Assembly (NCBI RefSeq): GCF_003063475.1 | Contig: NZ_NESP01000001.1 | Location: 2,806,434 to 2,870,433, forward strand | Source: Limnohabitans curvus | GTDB taxonomy: Bacteria > Pseudomonadota > Gammaproteobacteria > Burkholderiales > Burkholderiaceae_C | Reading direction: 5' to 3' | DNA: 64,000 nt | In this document: piece after piece, positions 25,820 through 34,940 of the stretch | Numbering within the stretch: the stretch's first letter is position 1 | How the letters are laid out: each line of letters opens with the position of its first letter | Translations under genes and position numbers: made by a program | The notes under the pieces: model-generated | Seen by the model: the letters and a program-made list of their open reading frames with translations, nothing else | Database searches by the model: none | Told to the model about the DNA's origin: nothing

Positions 25820-26242
25820 TTAGTCCGTCGAAACCTCATGCAGCTCAGCAGGTGCTGCATCTCGGTCCACGTATTTGAACGTGCCCGTGGCATGCGCGCA
25901 GGCGTTGCCTTCGGCGTCGTACAGCGTGCCTTCGGTAAACGCCATGCCGCGTGTGCGGTGAATCAAACGGCCTTTGGCCGTGAGCGTGCCACGCGCCGGT
26001 TGCATGAACGAGGTTTTCATCTCAATCGTGACCACACCCATGCCTCTGTCCACGCTGCGCGCGGCGCTGGCGAGGGTGACGTCCAGCAGTGTCATGACCG
26101 CACCGCCGTGGGTCACGTTGAACGAGTTCAAGTGCTCGGGCTCAGGCGTGTAACGCAGCTCGGACAAGCCGTCGTCAAAGAACACCATCTCGAAACCCAG
26201 ATGGTCGACAAATGGAATGTAAGCGCCAAAACTCTCTTGCAT
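25820..26242 (-). CDS. PaaI-type hotdog thioesterase
   Basis: 140 residues of hotdog fold. The 'VTHGGAVMTLLDVTLASAA' segment is the family active-site helix (HGG and acidic residue), and 'TLTAKGRLIHRTRGMAFTEGTLYDAEG' the sheet. It hydrolyses acyl-CoA thioesters. Last gene of a beta-oxidation cluster, 18 bp after the thiolase, so it may release CoA from dead-end acyl-CoA. Confidence 0.9.
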   Translation of the reverse strand: MQESFGAYIPFVDHLGFEMVFFDDGLSELRYTPEPEHLNSFNVTHGGAVMTLLDVTLASAARSVDRGMGVVTIEMKTSFMQPARGTLTAKGRLIHRTRGMAFTEGTLYDAEGNACAHATGTFKYVDRDAAPAELHEVSTD

Positions 26243-26260
26243 GATGTGCTCCTCGTGGGG

Positions 26261-27436
26261 TTACAAGACCTCAAAGATACCAGCTGCACCCATGCCACCG
26301 CCAATGCACATGGTCACGCACACGCGTTTCGCGCCGCGGCGTTTGCCTTCAATCAAGGCGTGGCCCACCAAGCGTTGGCCGCTCACGCCATAGGGGTGGC
26401 CCACTGCGATGGCACCGCCATTGACGTTGAGGCGGTCATCGGGGATGCCCAGCTTGTCGCGGCAGTACAGCACTTGCACGGCAAATGCTTCGTTGAGTTC
26501 CCACAGGTCAATGTCGCCGATGCTCAGGCCTAAGCGGTTGAGCACTTTGGGAATGGCATACACAGGCCCAATGCCCATTTCGTCAGGCTCGCAGCCGGCG
26601 ACAGCAAAGCCGAGGAAGCGGCCCAACGGCTTCAGGCCACGCTTGCTGGCCAGTGTTTCGCTCATCACCACGCAAGCGCCTGCACCGTCTGAAAACTGGC
26701 TGGCGTTGCCAGCTGAAATCAAACCACCGGGCATGGCTGATTTGAGGTTGGCCAAGGCTTCGGCGGTCGAGCCTTCGCGGATGCCTTCGTCTTTGCTGAC
26801 CGTGACCTGCTTGGTCATCAAGCCCATCACTTTGTCGGCAATACCGGCTTTGACGGTGATGGCGGCAATTTCTGCGTCAAACAAACCCGCCGCTTGCGCG
26901 GCAAAGGCGCGTTGTTGGCTGCGTGCGCCATATTCGTCCATGGCTTCGCGGCCAATGTTGTATTTCTTGGCCACATGTTCAGCGGTTTGCAACATGTTCC
27001 AGTAGATCTCGGGCTTCTTTTTATTAAGCGCCAGGTCCATCAACATGTGTTGGTTCATCTCTTGTTGCACGCAGGAGATGCTTTCCACGCCACCGGCCAC
27101 GTACACATCGCCCTCGCCCGCAATGATGCGCTGCGCGGCGGTGGCAATGGTTTGCAAGCCTGAAGAGCAAAAACGGTTGATGGTCATGCCCGATACCGAC
27201 ACAGGGCAATCGGCCATGAGTGCGATTTGGCGGGCAATGTTGGTGCCGGTTGCGCCCTCAGGCAAGGCGCAACCCATGATGACGTCGTCTACTTCGGCGG
27301 CTTCAATGCCGGCGCGCGCAATGGCGTGTTTGACGACGTGACCACCCAAGGTCGCGCCGTGGGTCATGTTGAAAGAGCCCTTCCAGCTTTTAGCAAGCGG
27401 TGTGCGGGCGGTAGAGACGATGACAGCGTGGGTCAT
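26261..27436 (-). CDS. Acetyl-CoA C-acyltransferase (thiolase)
   Basis: 391 residues. Catalytic residues of a degradative thiolase are present: nucleophilic cysteine in '[12 protein letters not shown]' (about residue 89), histidine in '[11 protein letters not shown]' and the second cysteine in '[10 protein letters not shown]' at the C-terminus. It cleaves 3-ketoacyl-CoA with CoA to acetyl-CoA and a shortened acyl-CoA. Together with the FadB-like protein upstream (20 bp gap) it forms the last step of the beta-oxidation spiral. Confidence 0.95.
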   Translation of the reverse strand: MTHAVIVSTARTPLAKSWKGSFNMTHGATLGGHVVKHAIARAGIEAAEVDDVIMGCALPEGATGTNIARQIALMADCPVSVSGMTINRFCSSGLQTIATAAQRIIAGEGDVYVAGGVESISCVQQEMNQHMLMDLALNKKKPEIYWNMLQTAEHVAKKYNIGREAMDEYGARSQQRAFAAQAAGLFDAEIAAITVKAGIADKVMGLMTKQVTVSKDEGIREGSTAEALANLKSAMPGGLISAGNASQFSDGAGACVVMSETLASKRGLKPLGRFLGFAVAGCEPDEMGIGPVYAIPKVLNRLGLSIGDIDLWELNEAFAVQVLYCRDKLGIPDDRLNVNGGAIAVGHPYGVSGQRLVGHALIEGKRRGAKRVCVTMCIGGGMGAAGIFEVL

Positions 27437-27456
27437 AGGGATTCCTTAATTCTGTT

Positions 27457-29556
27457 TCAGTTGAAGGTCTTGCCTTCGGCGGCGAGCTTTGCGAGCAAAG
27501 GTGCTGGCTTCCAAAACTCGGCGTCATCGTGGGGATTGGTGGCAAAACGCTGCATGGCTTGCACCACGTTAAACAGGCCCAACTCGTCGGCGTAGTTCAT
27601 AGGGCCACCGCGGAAAATTGGGAAGCCATAACCGCTGATATAGACCATGTCGATGTCGCTGGCTTTGCTGGCAATGCCTTCTTCTAGGATGTGGGCAGCT
27701 TCGTTAACTAAAGCAAAGTTCAGGCGTTGCACGATTTCTTCGTCGCTGATCTTGCGCGGCTTGATGCCGAGCGATTCGCGGTGTTTGGCAATCATGGCTT
27801 CTACGTCTTTGTTCGGAATCGCATCACGTTTGCCAGGCTTGTAGTCGTACCAACCTGCGCCAGTTTTTTGGCCGAAGCGGCCTTGCTCACACAACAGGTC
27901 TGCGGTTTTGCTGTAGCGACGCGTGGGGTTCTCTGCGTATTGGCGTTTGCGGATGGACCAGCCAATGTCGTTGCCAGCCAAGTCGCTCATGCGGAACGGA
28001 CCCATCGCCCAGCCAAACTTTTCAATGGCGCGGTCCACCTGCGCGGGCGTGCAGCCCTCGTCAAGCAAGAAGCCCGCTTGGCGGCCATATTGGTCAATCA
28101 TGCGGTTGCCAATGAAGCCATCGCACACGCCCGAGAGCACGGCAATTTTTTTGATTTTCTTGGCCACGTCCATGGCCGTGGCCAGCACGTCTTTGGCGGT
28201 GTCTTTGCCACGCACCACTTCGAGCAGCTTCATCACGTTGGCGGGGCTGAAGAAGTGCAAGCCCACCACGTCTTGCGGACGCTTGGTGAAGTGGGCAATT
28301 TTGTTGAGGTCTAAGGTGGACGTGTTAGACGCCAAAATCGCGCCTGGCTTCATCACCGCGTCGAGTTGTTTGAACACCGCTTCTTTGACGCCCATGTCTT
28401 CAAACACGGCTTCAATGACGAGGTCGGCATCTTTGATGTCGTCGTAGCTCAGCGTGGTGCTGAGCAGCGCCATGCGCTGGGCAGCTTTCTCTTCTTTGAG
28501 CTTGCCTTTTTTGACGCGATCTTCGTAGTTCTTTTGGATGGTGGCCACGCCACGGTCCAAGGCTTCTTGCTTGGTTTCAAGCATCTTGACTGCAATGCCT
28601 GCATTCAAGAAGTTCATCGCAATGCCTCCCCCCATGGTGCCCGCACCAATGACCGCGACGAGTTTGATGTCACGCACCGGTGTGTCGCTGGGCACATCGG
28701 CTATCTTGCTGGCCGCGCGTTGTGCGCCAAACAAGTGTCGCAACGCACGGCTCTCGGGTGTCCACATGAGGTTGATGAACTGCTCACGCTCGTACATCAT
28801 GCCGTCGTCAAACTTTTTCTTGGTGGCCATTTCTACCGCATCCACCGCTTTGGGTGGCGCTGGGTAGTTCTTTGCCATGCCTTTGACCATGTTGCGCGAG
28901 AACTGGAAATAGGCATCGCCCATGGGGTGTTTACAAGGCAGATCACGCAATTTGGGTAGAGGGCGCACATCGGCCACTTCACGGGCGTAGGCAATAGCCT
29001 CGTCCATCAGACTTTGTGGAGACATGGCCATTTGGTCAAACAGCTTTTGGCCGGGCAACATGCTGAGCATGTCGCTCTTGATCGCTTCACCGCTCACGAT
29101 CATGTTCATTGCGGGTTCTACACCCAAAGCACGTGGCAAGCGTTGAGTGCCCCCTGCGCCAGGGATCAGGCCCAGCTTCACCTCAGGCATGCTGATGCTG
29201 GTTCCAGGTGCGCACACGCGGTAGTGGCAACCCAGTGCCAACTCAAGACCACCGCCCATCACCACAGTGTGCATGGCAGCCACCACGGGCTTGTTGCAGT
29301 TTTCCACGCAAGAAATCACGCTGAGCAAATTGGGCTCTTGGAAGGCTTTGGGTGAGCCAAATTCACGCACATCTGCACCACCCGAAAAGGCTTTGCCGTG
29401 GCCCGTGATGACCACCGCTTTGACGGCTGCATCGGCTTGCGCTTGTGCAATGCCAGCCACCAAGGCGCGGCGTGTTTCCAAACCCATGCCGTTGACCGGC
29501 GGGTTGTTCAAGGTGATCACGGCCACATCGCCGTGTACTTGGTAGTCTGCACTCAT
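27457..29556 (-). CDS. Bifunctional enoyl-CoA hydratase / 3-hydroxyacyl-CoA dehydrogenase (FadB/FadJ-like)
   Basis: 699 residues. Residues about 1-190 are a crotonase domain: 'GHGKAFSGGADVREFGSP' and 'VMGGGLELALGCHYRV' with the hydratase glutamates 'PEVKLGLIPGAGGTQRLPR'. From about 295 is the NAD-binding domain 'VAVIGAGTMGGGIAMNF', then the dehydrogenase catalytic region 'LHFFSPANVMKLLEVV' (His) and C-terminal helical domain with 'DGFIGNRMID'. It is shorter than the classical E. coli FadB (about 730). Performs the hydration and oxidation steps of fatty-acid beta-oxidation. Confidence 0.95.
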   Translation of the reverse strand: MSADYQVHGDVAVITLNNPPVNGMGLETRRALVAGIAQAQADAAVKAVVITGHGKAFSGGADVREFGSPKAFQEPNLLSVISCVENCNKPVVAAMHTVVMGGGLELALGCHYRVCAPGTSISMPEVKLGLIPGAGGTQRLPRALGVEPAMNMIVSGEAIKSDMLSMLPGQKLFDQMAMSPQSLMDEAIAYAREVADVRPLPKLRDLPCKHPMGDAYFQFSRNMVKGMAKNYPAPPKAVDAVEMATKKKFDDGMMYEREQFINLMWTPESRALRHLFGAQRAASKIADVPSDTPVRDIKLVAVIGAGTMGGGIAMNFLNAGIAVKMLETKQEALDRGVATIQKNYEDRVKKGKLKEEKAAQRMALLSTTLSYDDIKDADLVIEAVFEDMGVKEAVFKQLDAVMKPGAILASNTSTLDLNKIAHFTKRPQDVVGLHFFSPANVMKLLEVVRGKDTAKDVLATAMDVAKKIKKIAVLSGVCDGFIGNRMIDQYGRQAGFLLDEGCTPAQVDRAIEKFGWAMGPFRMSDLAGNDIGWSIRKRQYAENPTRRYSKTADLLCEQGRFGQKTGAGWYDYKPGKRDAIPNKDVEAMIAKHRESLGIKPRKISDEEIVQRLNFALVNEAAHILEEGIASKASDIDMVYISGYGFPIFRGGPMNYADELGLFNVVQAMQRFATNPHDDAEFWKPAPLLAKLAAEGKTFN

Positions 29557-29587
29557 TGCATTTCCTTATGAAAACTGATGGGGTTAG

Positions 29588-31228
29588 TTAGGCGCTTGGC
29601 AGCTTGTAGTCTTTGAGCTGTTCGCGCAATTTGGTTTTGAGCATCTTGCCGGTGGCGCCCAACGGAATGGCATCGACAAACACCACGTCGTCTGGGATTT
29701 GCCATTTGGCGGTTTTGCCTTCGTAGAAGGCCAAGAGTTCTTCGCGGCTCACCTGTGCGTCGGGCTTTTTCACCACCGCCACGATGGGGCGCTCGTCCCA
29801 CTTGGGGTGCGCCACACCAATACACGCGGCCATGGCCACAGCGGGGTGCGCCACGGCGATGTTTTCAATGTCAATCGAGCTGATCCACTCGCCGCCCGAC
29901 TTGATGACGTCTTTGCTGCGGTCGGTGATTTGCATGAAGCCATCGGCGTCGATGGTGGCCACGTCGCCTGTGGGGAACCAGCGTTGGCCGTCTTTGTCGG
30001 TGATCAGCGGATCGCCCTCACCTTTGTAGTAATTGGCTACCACCCAAGGACCTTTGACCAACAAGTCGCCATAGGCTTTGTCGTCATGCGGCTGCTCATC
30101 GCCTGCGTCGTTGACGATCTTCATGTCCACGCCGTAGATAGCGCGGCCTTGCTTGAGCAGCAATTTCATTTGTTGCTCTTTGGGCAGCTTGAGGTGTTTG
30201 TTTTTCAAAGTACACAAAGTACCCAAAGGGCTGAGCTCGGTCATGCCCCAAGCGTGCAAGACCTCCACGCCGTAGTCGTCACGGAAAGCATCAATCATGG
30301 CGGGTGGGCAAGCCGAGCCGCCAATGACGGTGCGCTTCAAGGTGGAGAACTTCAAACCATGGGGCTTCATGTGCCCCAGCAACATTTGCCACACCGTGGG
30401 CACGCCAGCGGCGTAGGTGACGCCTTCGTTCTCAATCATCTCGTAGACCGATTTGCCGTCCATGCCGGGGCCTGGAAACACCAGCTTGGCACCGGTGAGC
30501 GCGGCGCTGTACGGAATGCCCCACGCGTTGACGTGGAACATAGGCACGACAGGAAGGATCGCGTCACGCGCAGAGATACACATCACATCGGGCAGCGCAG
30601 CCGCGTAGGCGTGCAAGGTGGTGGAACGGTGGCTGTACAGCGCGGCTTTGGGATTGCCCGTGGTCCCGCTGGTGTAGCACATGCTCGACGCGGTGTTTTC
30701 GTCAAACACGGGCCATTGGTAGGTGGTGCTTTGGTTGCCCATCCACGCTTCGTAGCTGATGAGGTTGGGAATGCCGGTGTCTGCTGGCAGTTTGTCTGCA
30801 TCGCACATGGCCACCCAATGTTTGACCGTCGGGCACTTGCTGTGCACGGCTTGGATGATGGGCAAAAACGTCATGTCAAAGCACAGCACTTGGTCTTCGG
30901 CATGGTTGGCAATCCACGCAATTTGATCGGGGTGCAAACGTGGGTTGATGGTGTGCAGCACGCGGCCCGAGCCGCTGACACCAAAGTACAGCTCTAGGTG
31001 GCGATAGCCGTTCCAAGCGATGGTGGCCACGCGGTCGCTGAAACCCAGCTTCAGACCATCTAGCGCATTGGCCACTTGGCGCGAACGGCGCGCCACATCA
31101 GACCAGGTGTAGCGGTGGATGTCACCCTCCACGCGGCGTGACACCACTTCGCCATCACCGTGGTGTTTGTCTGCAAACTCAATCAGATTTGAAATCAGCA
31201 GCGGTTGGTCTTGCATCAGTCCAAGCAT
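29588..31228 (-). CDS. Acyl-CoA synthetase (AMP-forming, long/medium-chain fatty acid ligase)
   Basis: 546 residues from ATG 31228, chosen because AGGAG lies just upstream; a longer frame starts at 31318. ANL-superfamily motifs: A3 '[17 protein letters not shown]' (about residue 185), A5 '[12 protein letters not shown]', A7 '[11 protein letters not shown]' and A10 '[13 protein letters not shown]'. It activates fatty acids to acyl-CoA for the enzymes encoded downstream. First gene of the four-gene fatty acid degradation cluster (ligase, hydratase/dehydrogenase, thiolase, thioesterase). Confidence 0.94.
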   Translation of the reverse strand: MLGLMQDQPLLISNLIEFADKHHGDGEVVSRRVEGDIHRYTWSDVARRSRQVANALDGLKLGFSDRVATIAWNGYRHLELYFGVSGSGRVLHTINPRLHPDQIAWIANHAEDQVLCFDMTFLPIIQAVHSKCPTVKHWVAMCDADKLPADTGIPNLISYEAWMGNQSTTYQWPVFDENTASSMCYTSGTTGNPKAALYSHRSTTLHAYAAALPDVMCISARDAILPVVPMFHVNAWGIPYSAALTGAKLVFPGPGMDGKSVYEMIENEGVTYAAGVPTVWQMLLGHMKPHGLKFSTLKRTVIGGSACPPAMIDAFRDDYGVEVLHAWGMTELSPLGTLCTLKNKHLKLPKEQQMKLLLKQGRAIYGVDMKIVNDAGDEQPHDDKAYGDLLVKGPWVVANYYKGEGDPLITDKDGQRWFPTGDVATIDADGFMQITDRSKDVIKSGGEWISSIDIENIAVAHPAVAMAACIGVAHPKWDERPIVAVVKKPDAQVSREELLAFYEGKTAKWQIPDDVVFVDAIPLGATGKMLKTKLREQLKDYKLPSA

Positions 31229-31346
31229 GTTGTCTCCTGGAGATTTTTGATTTTCGCACGGTCGTGCTTTTTTCTGTATTGTGCCAATTCTTTTTGCTTT
31301 TTTAGGAAAAGCCCACAAAAAACGAACCTATGGATAACCCGAGACA

Positions 31347-32861
31347 ATGTCTGCCATGTTTAACCGCCCCATGACTCCGACTGCCAGCTTGCCATGGCTC
31401 AATGCGTCTTTTGATACGGGCTTTGCCTCTTTGGGGGTTGAGTTCGCCACACCCACCGAACCCACGCCTTTGCCAGCCGCGCATTGGGTGGGTTGCAACG
31501 AGGCGTTGCGGGCCGAGCTGGGTTTGCCACCAGACGTTTGGCAACAGCAAGAGGCGCTGGATTTGTTCACAGGTAACGCGCTGCCAGCCGCTCGCACCAC
31601 CTACGCCAGCGTTTACAGCGGCCACCAGTTTGGCCAATGGGCAGGCCAGCTGGGCGATGGCCGCGCGTTGAACCTGGGTGCGATTCAAACGCCTGCAGGC
31701 TTGCAAGAGCTACAACTCAAAGGCGCAGGTCCCACGCCCTACTCTCGCCGTGGCGATGGCCGCGCCGTGTTGCGCTCCAGCATTCGCGAGTTTTTGGCCA
31801 GCGAGGCCATGCATGGCTTGGGCATTCCCACCACGCGGGCCTTGTGCGTCACGGGCTCGCCCGCCCATGTGCGGCGTGAAGAGGTCGAAACCGCCGCCGT
31901 GGTCACCCGCGTGGCGCCTAGTTTTGTGCGCTTTGGCCACTTTGAGCATTTCGCGTCCAACGGCCAAATCGATGAGCTGCGCGCCTTGGCTGACCATGTC
32001 GTCATCGCGCATTTCCCTGCGTTGCAAGACAAGCAAGGGGCCGAGCGCTACACCGCCTTGTTGCACGAAGTCACTCAACGCACCGCCGCTTTGATGGCGC
32101 AATGGCAAGCCGTGGGCTTTTGCCATGGTGTGATGAACACCGACAACATGAGCGTGCTCGGCCTAACGCTCGACTACGGCCCGTTCCAGTACTTAGATGG
32201 CTTTGACGCCAACCACATTTGCAACCATTCAGACCACCAAGGCCGTTATGCCTATGCACGTCAACCGCAAATTGCGTACTGGAACTTGTTTTGCCTAGGT
32301 CAAGCCTTGATGCCGCTCATCGACGAGCAAGCCCCCGCTTTGGCCGCATTAGAGAGTTACAAGCAAGCCTTCCCCGAAGCCATGGACCAGCGCATGCGCA
32401 GCAAGTTGGGCCTGACCGACACACACGAGGGCGACCGCGCTTTGGTGGAAGACCTGCTGAAAGCCATGCAACAAGACCGTGTGGACTACACCGTGTTTTG
32501 GCGACGCTTGAGCGTGGCCGTGCGCGAGTCGGCCCACAGTGCGCACGCCTTTGAGCCTGTGCGCGACTTGTTCCTGCTCCGCGAGGTGTTTGACGCGTGG
32601 TGTACGCGCTACCTAGAGCGCTTAGGCCAAACCCCCCGCCAAGCCGCGGGTGACACCATGCTGCGCACCAACCCCAAATACATCTTGCGTAACCACTTGG
32701 GCGAGCTGGCCATTCGCCAAGCCAAAGCCGGCAACTTTGCGATGGTGCAAGACTTGTTGCAAGTGCTGCATGCGCCCTTTGACGAACACCCCACTTACGA
32801 AGCTTGGGCTAGCCTTGCGCCAGAATGGGCTTCATCCATTGAAATCAGCTGCTCCTCATGA
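31347..32861 (+). CDS. selO: Protein adenylyltransferase SelO (YdiU/UPF0061)
   Basis: 504 residues, a pseudokinase-fold enzyme that transfers AMP from ATP to protein hydroxyls. Diagnostic pieces: '[22 protein letters not shown]', '[29 protein letters not shown]' (nucleotide-binding lysine and arginines), '[22 protein letters not shown]' (metal-binding Asn/Asp). Bacterial SelO lacks the selenocysteine and ends here '...SIEISCSS'; family members often have a terminal redox Cys. Its stop overlaps msrB by 4 bp (ATGA), so both are translationally coupled, in line with a redox role. Confidence 0.94.
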   Translation: MSAMFNRPMTPTASLPWLNASFDTGFASLGVEFATPTEPTPLPAAHWVGCNEALRAELGLPPDVWQQQEALDLFTGNALPAARTTYASVYSGHQFGQWAGQLGDGRALNLGAIQTPAGLQELQLKGAGPTPYSRRGDGRAVLRSSIREFLASEAMHGLGIPTTRALCVTGSPAHVRREEVETAAVVTRVAPSFVRFGHFEHFASNGQIDELRALADHVVIAHFPALQDKQGAERYTALLHEVTQRTAALMAQWQAVGFCHGVMNTDNMSVLGLTLDYGPFQYLDGFDANHICNHSDHQGRYAYARQPQIAYWNLFCLGQALMPLIDEQAPALAALESYKQAFPEAMDQRMRSKLGLTDTHEGDRALVEDLLKAMQQDRVDYTVFWRRLSVAVRESAHSAHAFEPVRDLFLLREVFDAWCTRYLERLGQTPRQAAGDTMLRTNPKYILRNHLGELAIRQAKAGNFAMVQDLLQVLHAPFDEHPTYEAWASLAPEWASSIEISCSS

Positions 32862-33265
32862 CGATTCAAAAAACAGAACAAGAATGGCGCGACCTGCTGG
32901 CCGCCAAAAACGCCGAACCTGTGGCCTACGAAGTGACGCGTAAAGCAGCCACCGAGCGCCCGTTCACCGGCAAATACGAAGCCCATTGGGCACCAGGCAG
33001 CTACCACTGCATGTGTTGCGATGCCAAACTGTTCGATGCGTCCACCAAGTTTGACGCGGGTTGTGGCTGGCCCAGCTTTCACACCGCGGCCAGCGAAGAT
33101 GCCATTGCCGAGCACCGCGACATCAGCCACGGCATGGTGCGCGTGGAAACCGTGTGCAGCCAATGTGGCGCGCACCTCGGGCATGTGTTCAACGACGGCC
33201 CTGCCCCCACAGGCCTGCGCTATTGCATGAACTCGGCTTCGTTAGACTTCGTGCCAAACAAATAA
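32858..33265 (+). CDS. msrB: Peptide-methionine (R)-S-oxide reductase
   Basis: 135 residues. Repairs methionine-R-sulfoxide in proteins. Zinc ligands 'CMCCDAK' and 'CSQCGAH'; catalytic segment '[11 protein letters not shown]' contains the redox cysteine (usual 'RYCINS'); '[10 protein letters not shown]' is the substrate pocket, with a further cysteine as potential resolving residue. It overlaps selO by 4 bp and is followed by yciB after 7 bp. Confidence 0.96.
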   Translation: MTIQKTEQEWRDLLAAKNAEPVAYEVTRKAATERPFTGKYEAHWAPGSYHCMCCDAKLFDASTKFDAGCGWPSFHTAASEDAIAEHRDISHGMVRVETVCSQCGAHLGHVFNDGPAPTGLRYCMNSASLDFVPNK

Positions 33266-33272
33266 AGCCTTT

Positions 33273-33818
33273 ATGAAATTACTGCTCGACTTCTTTCCCA
33301 TCATCTTGTTTTTTGTCACCTTCAAAGCGTGGGGCATCATGGCCGCCACCGCCGTGGCCATCGCTGCCACCTTGGCTCAAATTGGCTATTTGCGTTACAA
33401 AAAAGGCTTTGTTGAGCCCATGCAATGGGTCAGTCTGGGCGTCATCGTGGTGTTTGGTGGTGCCACGCTGCTCACCCAAGACGAAACCTTCATCAAGTGG
33501 AAGCCCACCGTGCTGTACTGGTTGATGGGCAGCGCCTTGTGGGGCGGGTATTACGTGTTCAAACGCAATTTCCTGAAGCAACTCATGGGCGCTCAGGTGG
33601 AGCTGCCCGAACACGCGTGGGGCGTGTTGCTGCACAGCTGGGCGTGCTTCTTTGCGGTCATGGGTTGTCTCAACATTTGGGTGGCCAACCACTTTGACAC
33701 CGACACCTGGGTGAGCTTCAAACTCTTTGGTGGTTTGGGCTTGATGTTGGTGTTTGTGGTGCTGCAAGGCATCTACATGAGCCGCTTCGTCAAAGAGCAG
33801 CCAGAGGACCAAGTGTGA
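33273..33818 (+). CDS. yciB: Septation-associated inner membrane protein YciB (IspZ family)
   Basis: 181 residues with five to six membrane helices, opening 'MKLLLDFFPIILFFVTFKAWGI', typical of intracellular septation protein A. 'QMxxTFIKWKPTVLYWLMGSAL' is represented here as 'DETFIKWKPTVLYWLMGSALWGGYYV'. It takes part in cell envelope assembly and division. Its stop overlaps the bolA start, so the two are coupled. Confidence 0.93.
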   Translation: MKLLLDFFPIILFFVTFKAWGIMAATAVAIAATLAQIGYLRYKKGFVEPMQWVSLGVIVVFGGATLLTQDETFIKWKPTVLYWLMGSALWGGYYVFKRNFLKQLMGAQVELPEHAWGVLLHSWACFFAVMGCLNIWVANHFDTDTWVSFKLFGGLGLMLVFVVLQGIYMSRFVKEQPEDQV

Positions 33819-34084
33819 ATATCACAGCACAGGCGCTGACACAGCGTTTACAAGAACGCTTAAACCCCGTTTTTGTCGAAGTTTTAGACGAAAGCGCTGC
33901 CCATGCGGGCCATGTAGGCGCCAACGAGACAGGCTTCGGTACCCATTTTCGGGTACGCATCCAGAGCCCACTTTTTACAGCCAAATCACGCGTGGCAAGG
34001 CATCGCCTTGTGTATGATGCGTTGCAAGAATATATAGATCAAGGCTTGCATGCCTTGGCCATTGAAGTCATAGAAACCCCCTGA
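33815..34084 (+). CDS. BolA family protein
   Basis: 89 residues with a GTG start overlapping the yciB stop (GTGTGA). BolA fold with 'DESAAHAGHVGANETGFGTHFRVRIQSPLF' and the helix-turn-helix-like 'SRVARHRLVYDALQE'. BolA proteins bind monothiol glutaredoxins carrying a [2Fe-2S] cluster and affect cell shape under stress. Lies 8 bp before the PpiC gene. Confidence 0.9.
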   Translation: MNITAQALTQRLQERLNPVFVEVLDESAAHAGHVGANETGFGTHFRVRIQSPLFTAKSRVARHRLVYDALQEYIDQGLHALAIEVIETP

Positions 34085-34092
34085 GACCTGAC

Positions 34093-34875
34093 ATGAAAAA
34101 ACAAATGATTTGGACCGCTGTTGCAGCCGCTGCGTTCGCTTGCTTGAGCATGGGCGCTAACGCGCAAAACATCGCCATCGTCAACGGCAAGGCTGTTCCA
34201 ACGGCCCGCGCTGAAGCATTGGCACAGCAAGTGGCCCGCTCAGGTCGTCCCATCACGCCAGATGTGGAAGCCCAAATCAAAGAAGAAGTCATTGCGCGCG
34301 AAATCTTCATGCAAGAAGCGCAAAAGCGCGGCTTGGATGCAACGCCTGAGTACAAAGCTCAAATTGAGCTGGCTCGCCAAACCATTTTGATTCGCGAGTT
34401 GTTCGCTGAATTCCAAAAGACGTCGGCTGTGACTGACGCTGATGTGCAAGCCGAATACGACAAATTCGTGGCTGCCAACGGTGGCAAAGAGTACCGCGCT
34501 CGCCACATCTTGGTTGAAACCCCCGCACAAGCCGAAGCTATCCTCGCCAGCCTGAAAAAAGGCGGCAAGTTTGAAGACATCGCCAAGAAGCAATCCAAAG
34601 ACCCAGGTTCAGGTGCCAACGGTGGTGACCTTGATTGGGCGGCACCTGGTAACTACGTCAAAGAATTCTCAGAAGCCATGGTGGCTCTGAAAAAAGGCGA
34701 AGTCTCCGCGCCTGTGCAAAGCCAATTTGGTTTCCACATCATCCGTTTGGACGACGTGCGCGAAGCCCAGTTGCCTAAGCTCGAAGACGTGAAGCCACAA
34801 ATCGTGCAACAAATGACACAACAACGCATGGCCGCTTTCCAACAAGAACTGCGCGCCAAAGCCAAGGTCGAGTAA
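34093..34875 (+). CDS. Periplasmic peptidyl-prolyl cis-trans isomerase, parvulin (PpiC/SurA type)
   Basis: 260 residues with a signal peptide (cleavage near ANA-QN at about residue 25). SurA-N-like helical domain (about 40-125) and one rotamase domain (about 132-225): 'YRARHILVETPAQAEAI', 'FEDIAKKQSKDPGSGANGGDLDW', 'GEVSAPVQSQFGFHIIRL'. It helps outer-membrane protein folding. Last gene of the selO-msrB-yciB-bolA series, followed by a strong terminator. Confidence 0.93.
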   Translation: MKKQMIWTAVAAAAFACLSMGANAQNIAIVNGKAVPTARAEALAQQVARSGRPITPDVEAQIKEEVIAREIFMQEAQKRGLDATPEYKAQIELARQTILIRELFAEFQKTSAVTDADVQAEYDKFVAANGGKEYRARHILVETPAQAEAILASLKKGGKFEDIAKKQSKDPGSGANGGDLDWAAPGNYVKEFSEAMVALKKGEVSAPVQSQFGFHIIRLDDVREAQLPKLEDVKPQIVQQMTQQRMAAFQQELRAKAKVE

Positions 34876-34897
34876 TTCACCTTCGCCCCATGCACAC

Positions 34898-34927
34898 AGC
34901 GGCCTTCGGGCCGCTTTTGTTTTTTTT
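34898..34927 (+). terminator. Intrinsic terminator after the PpiC gene
   Basis: AGCGGCC (34898-34904) / GGCCGCT (34909-34915) with a TTCG tetraloop and a long T-tract. Confidence 0.93.
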
Positions 34928-34940
34928 AGATAATCCACGT

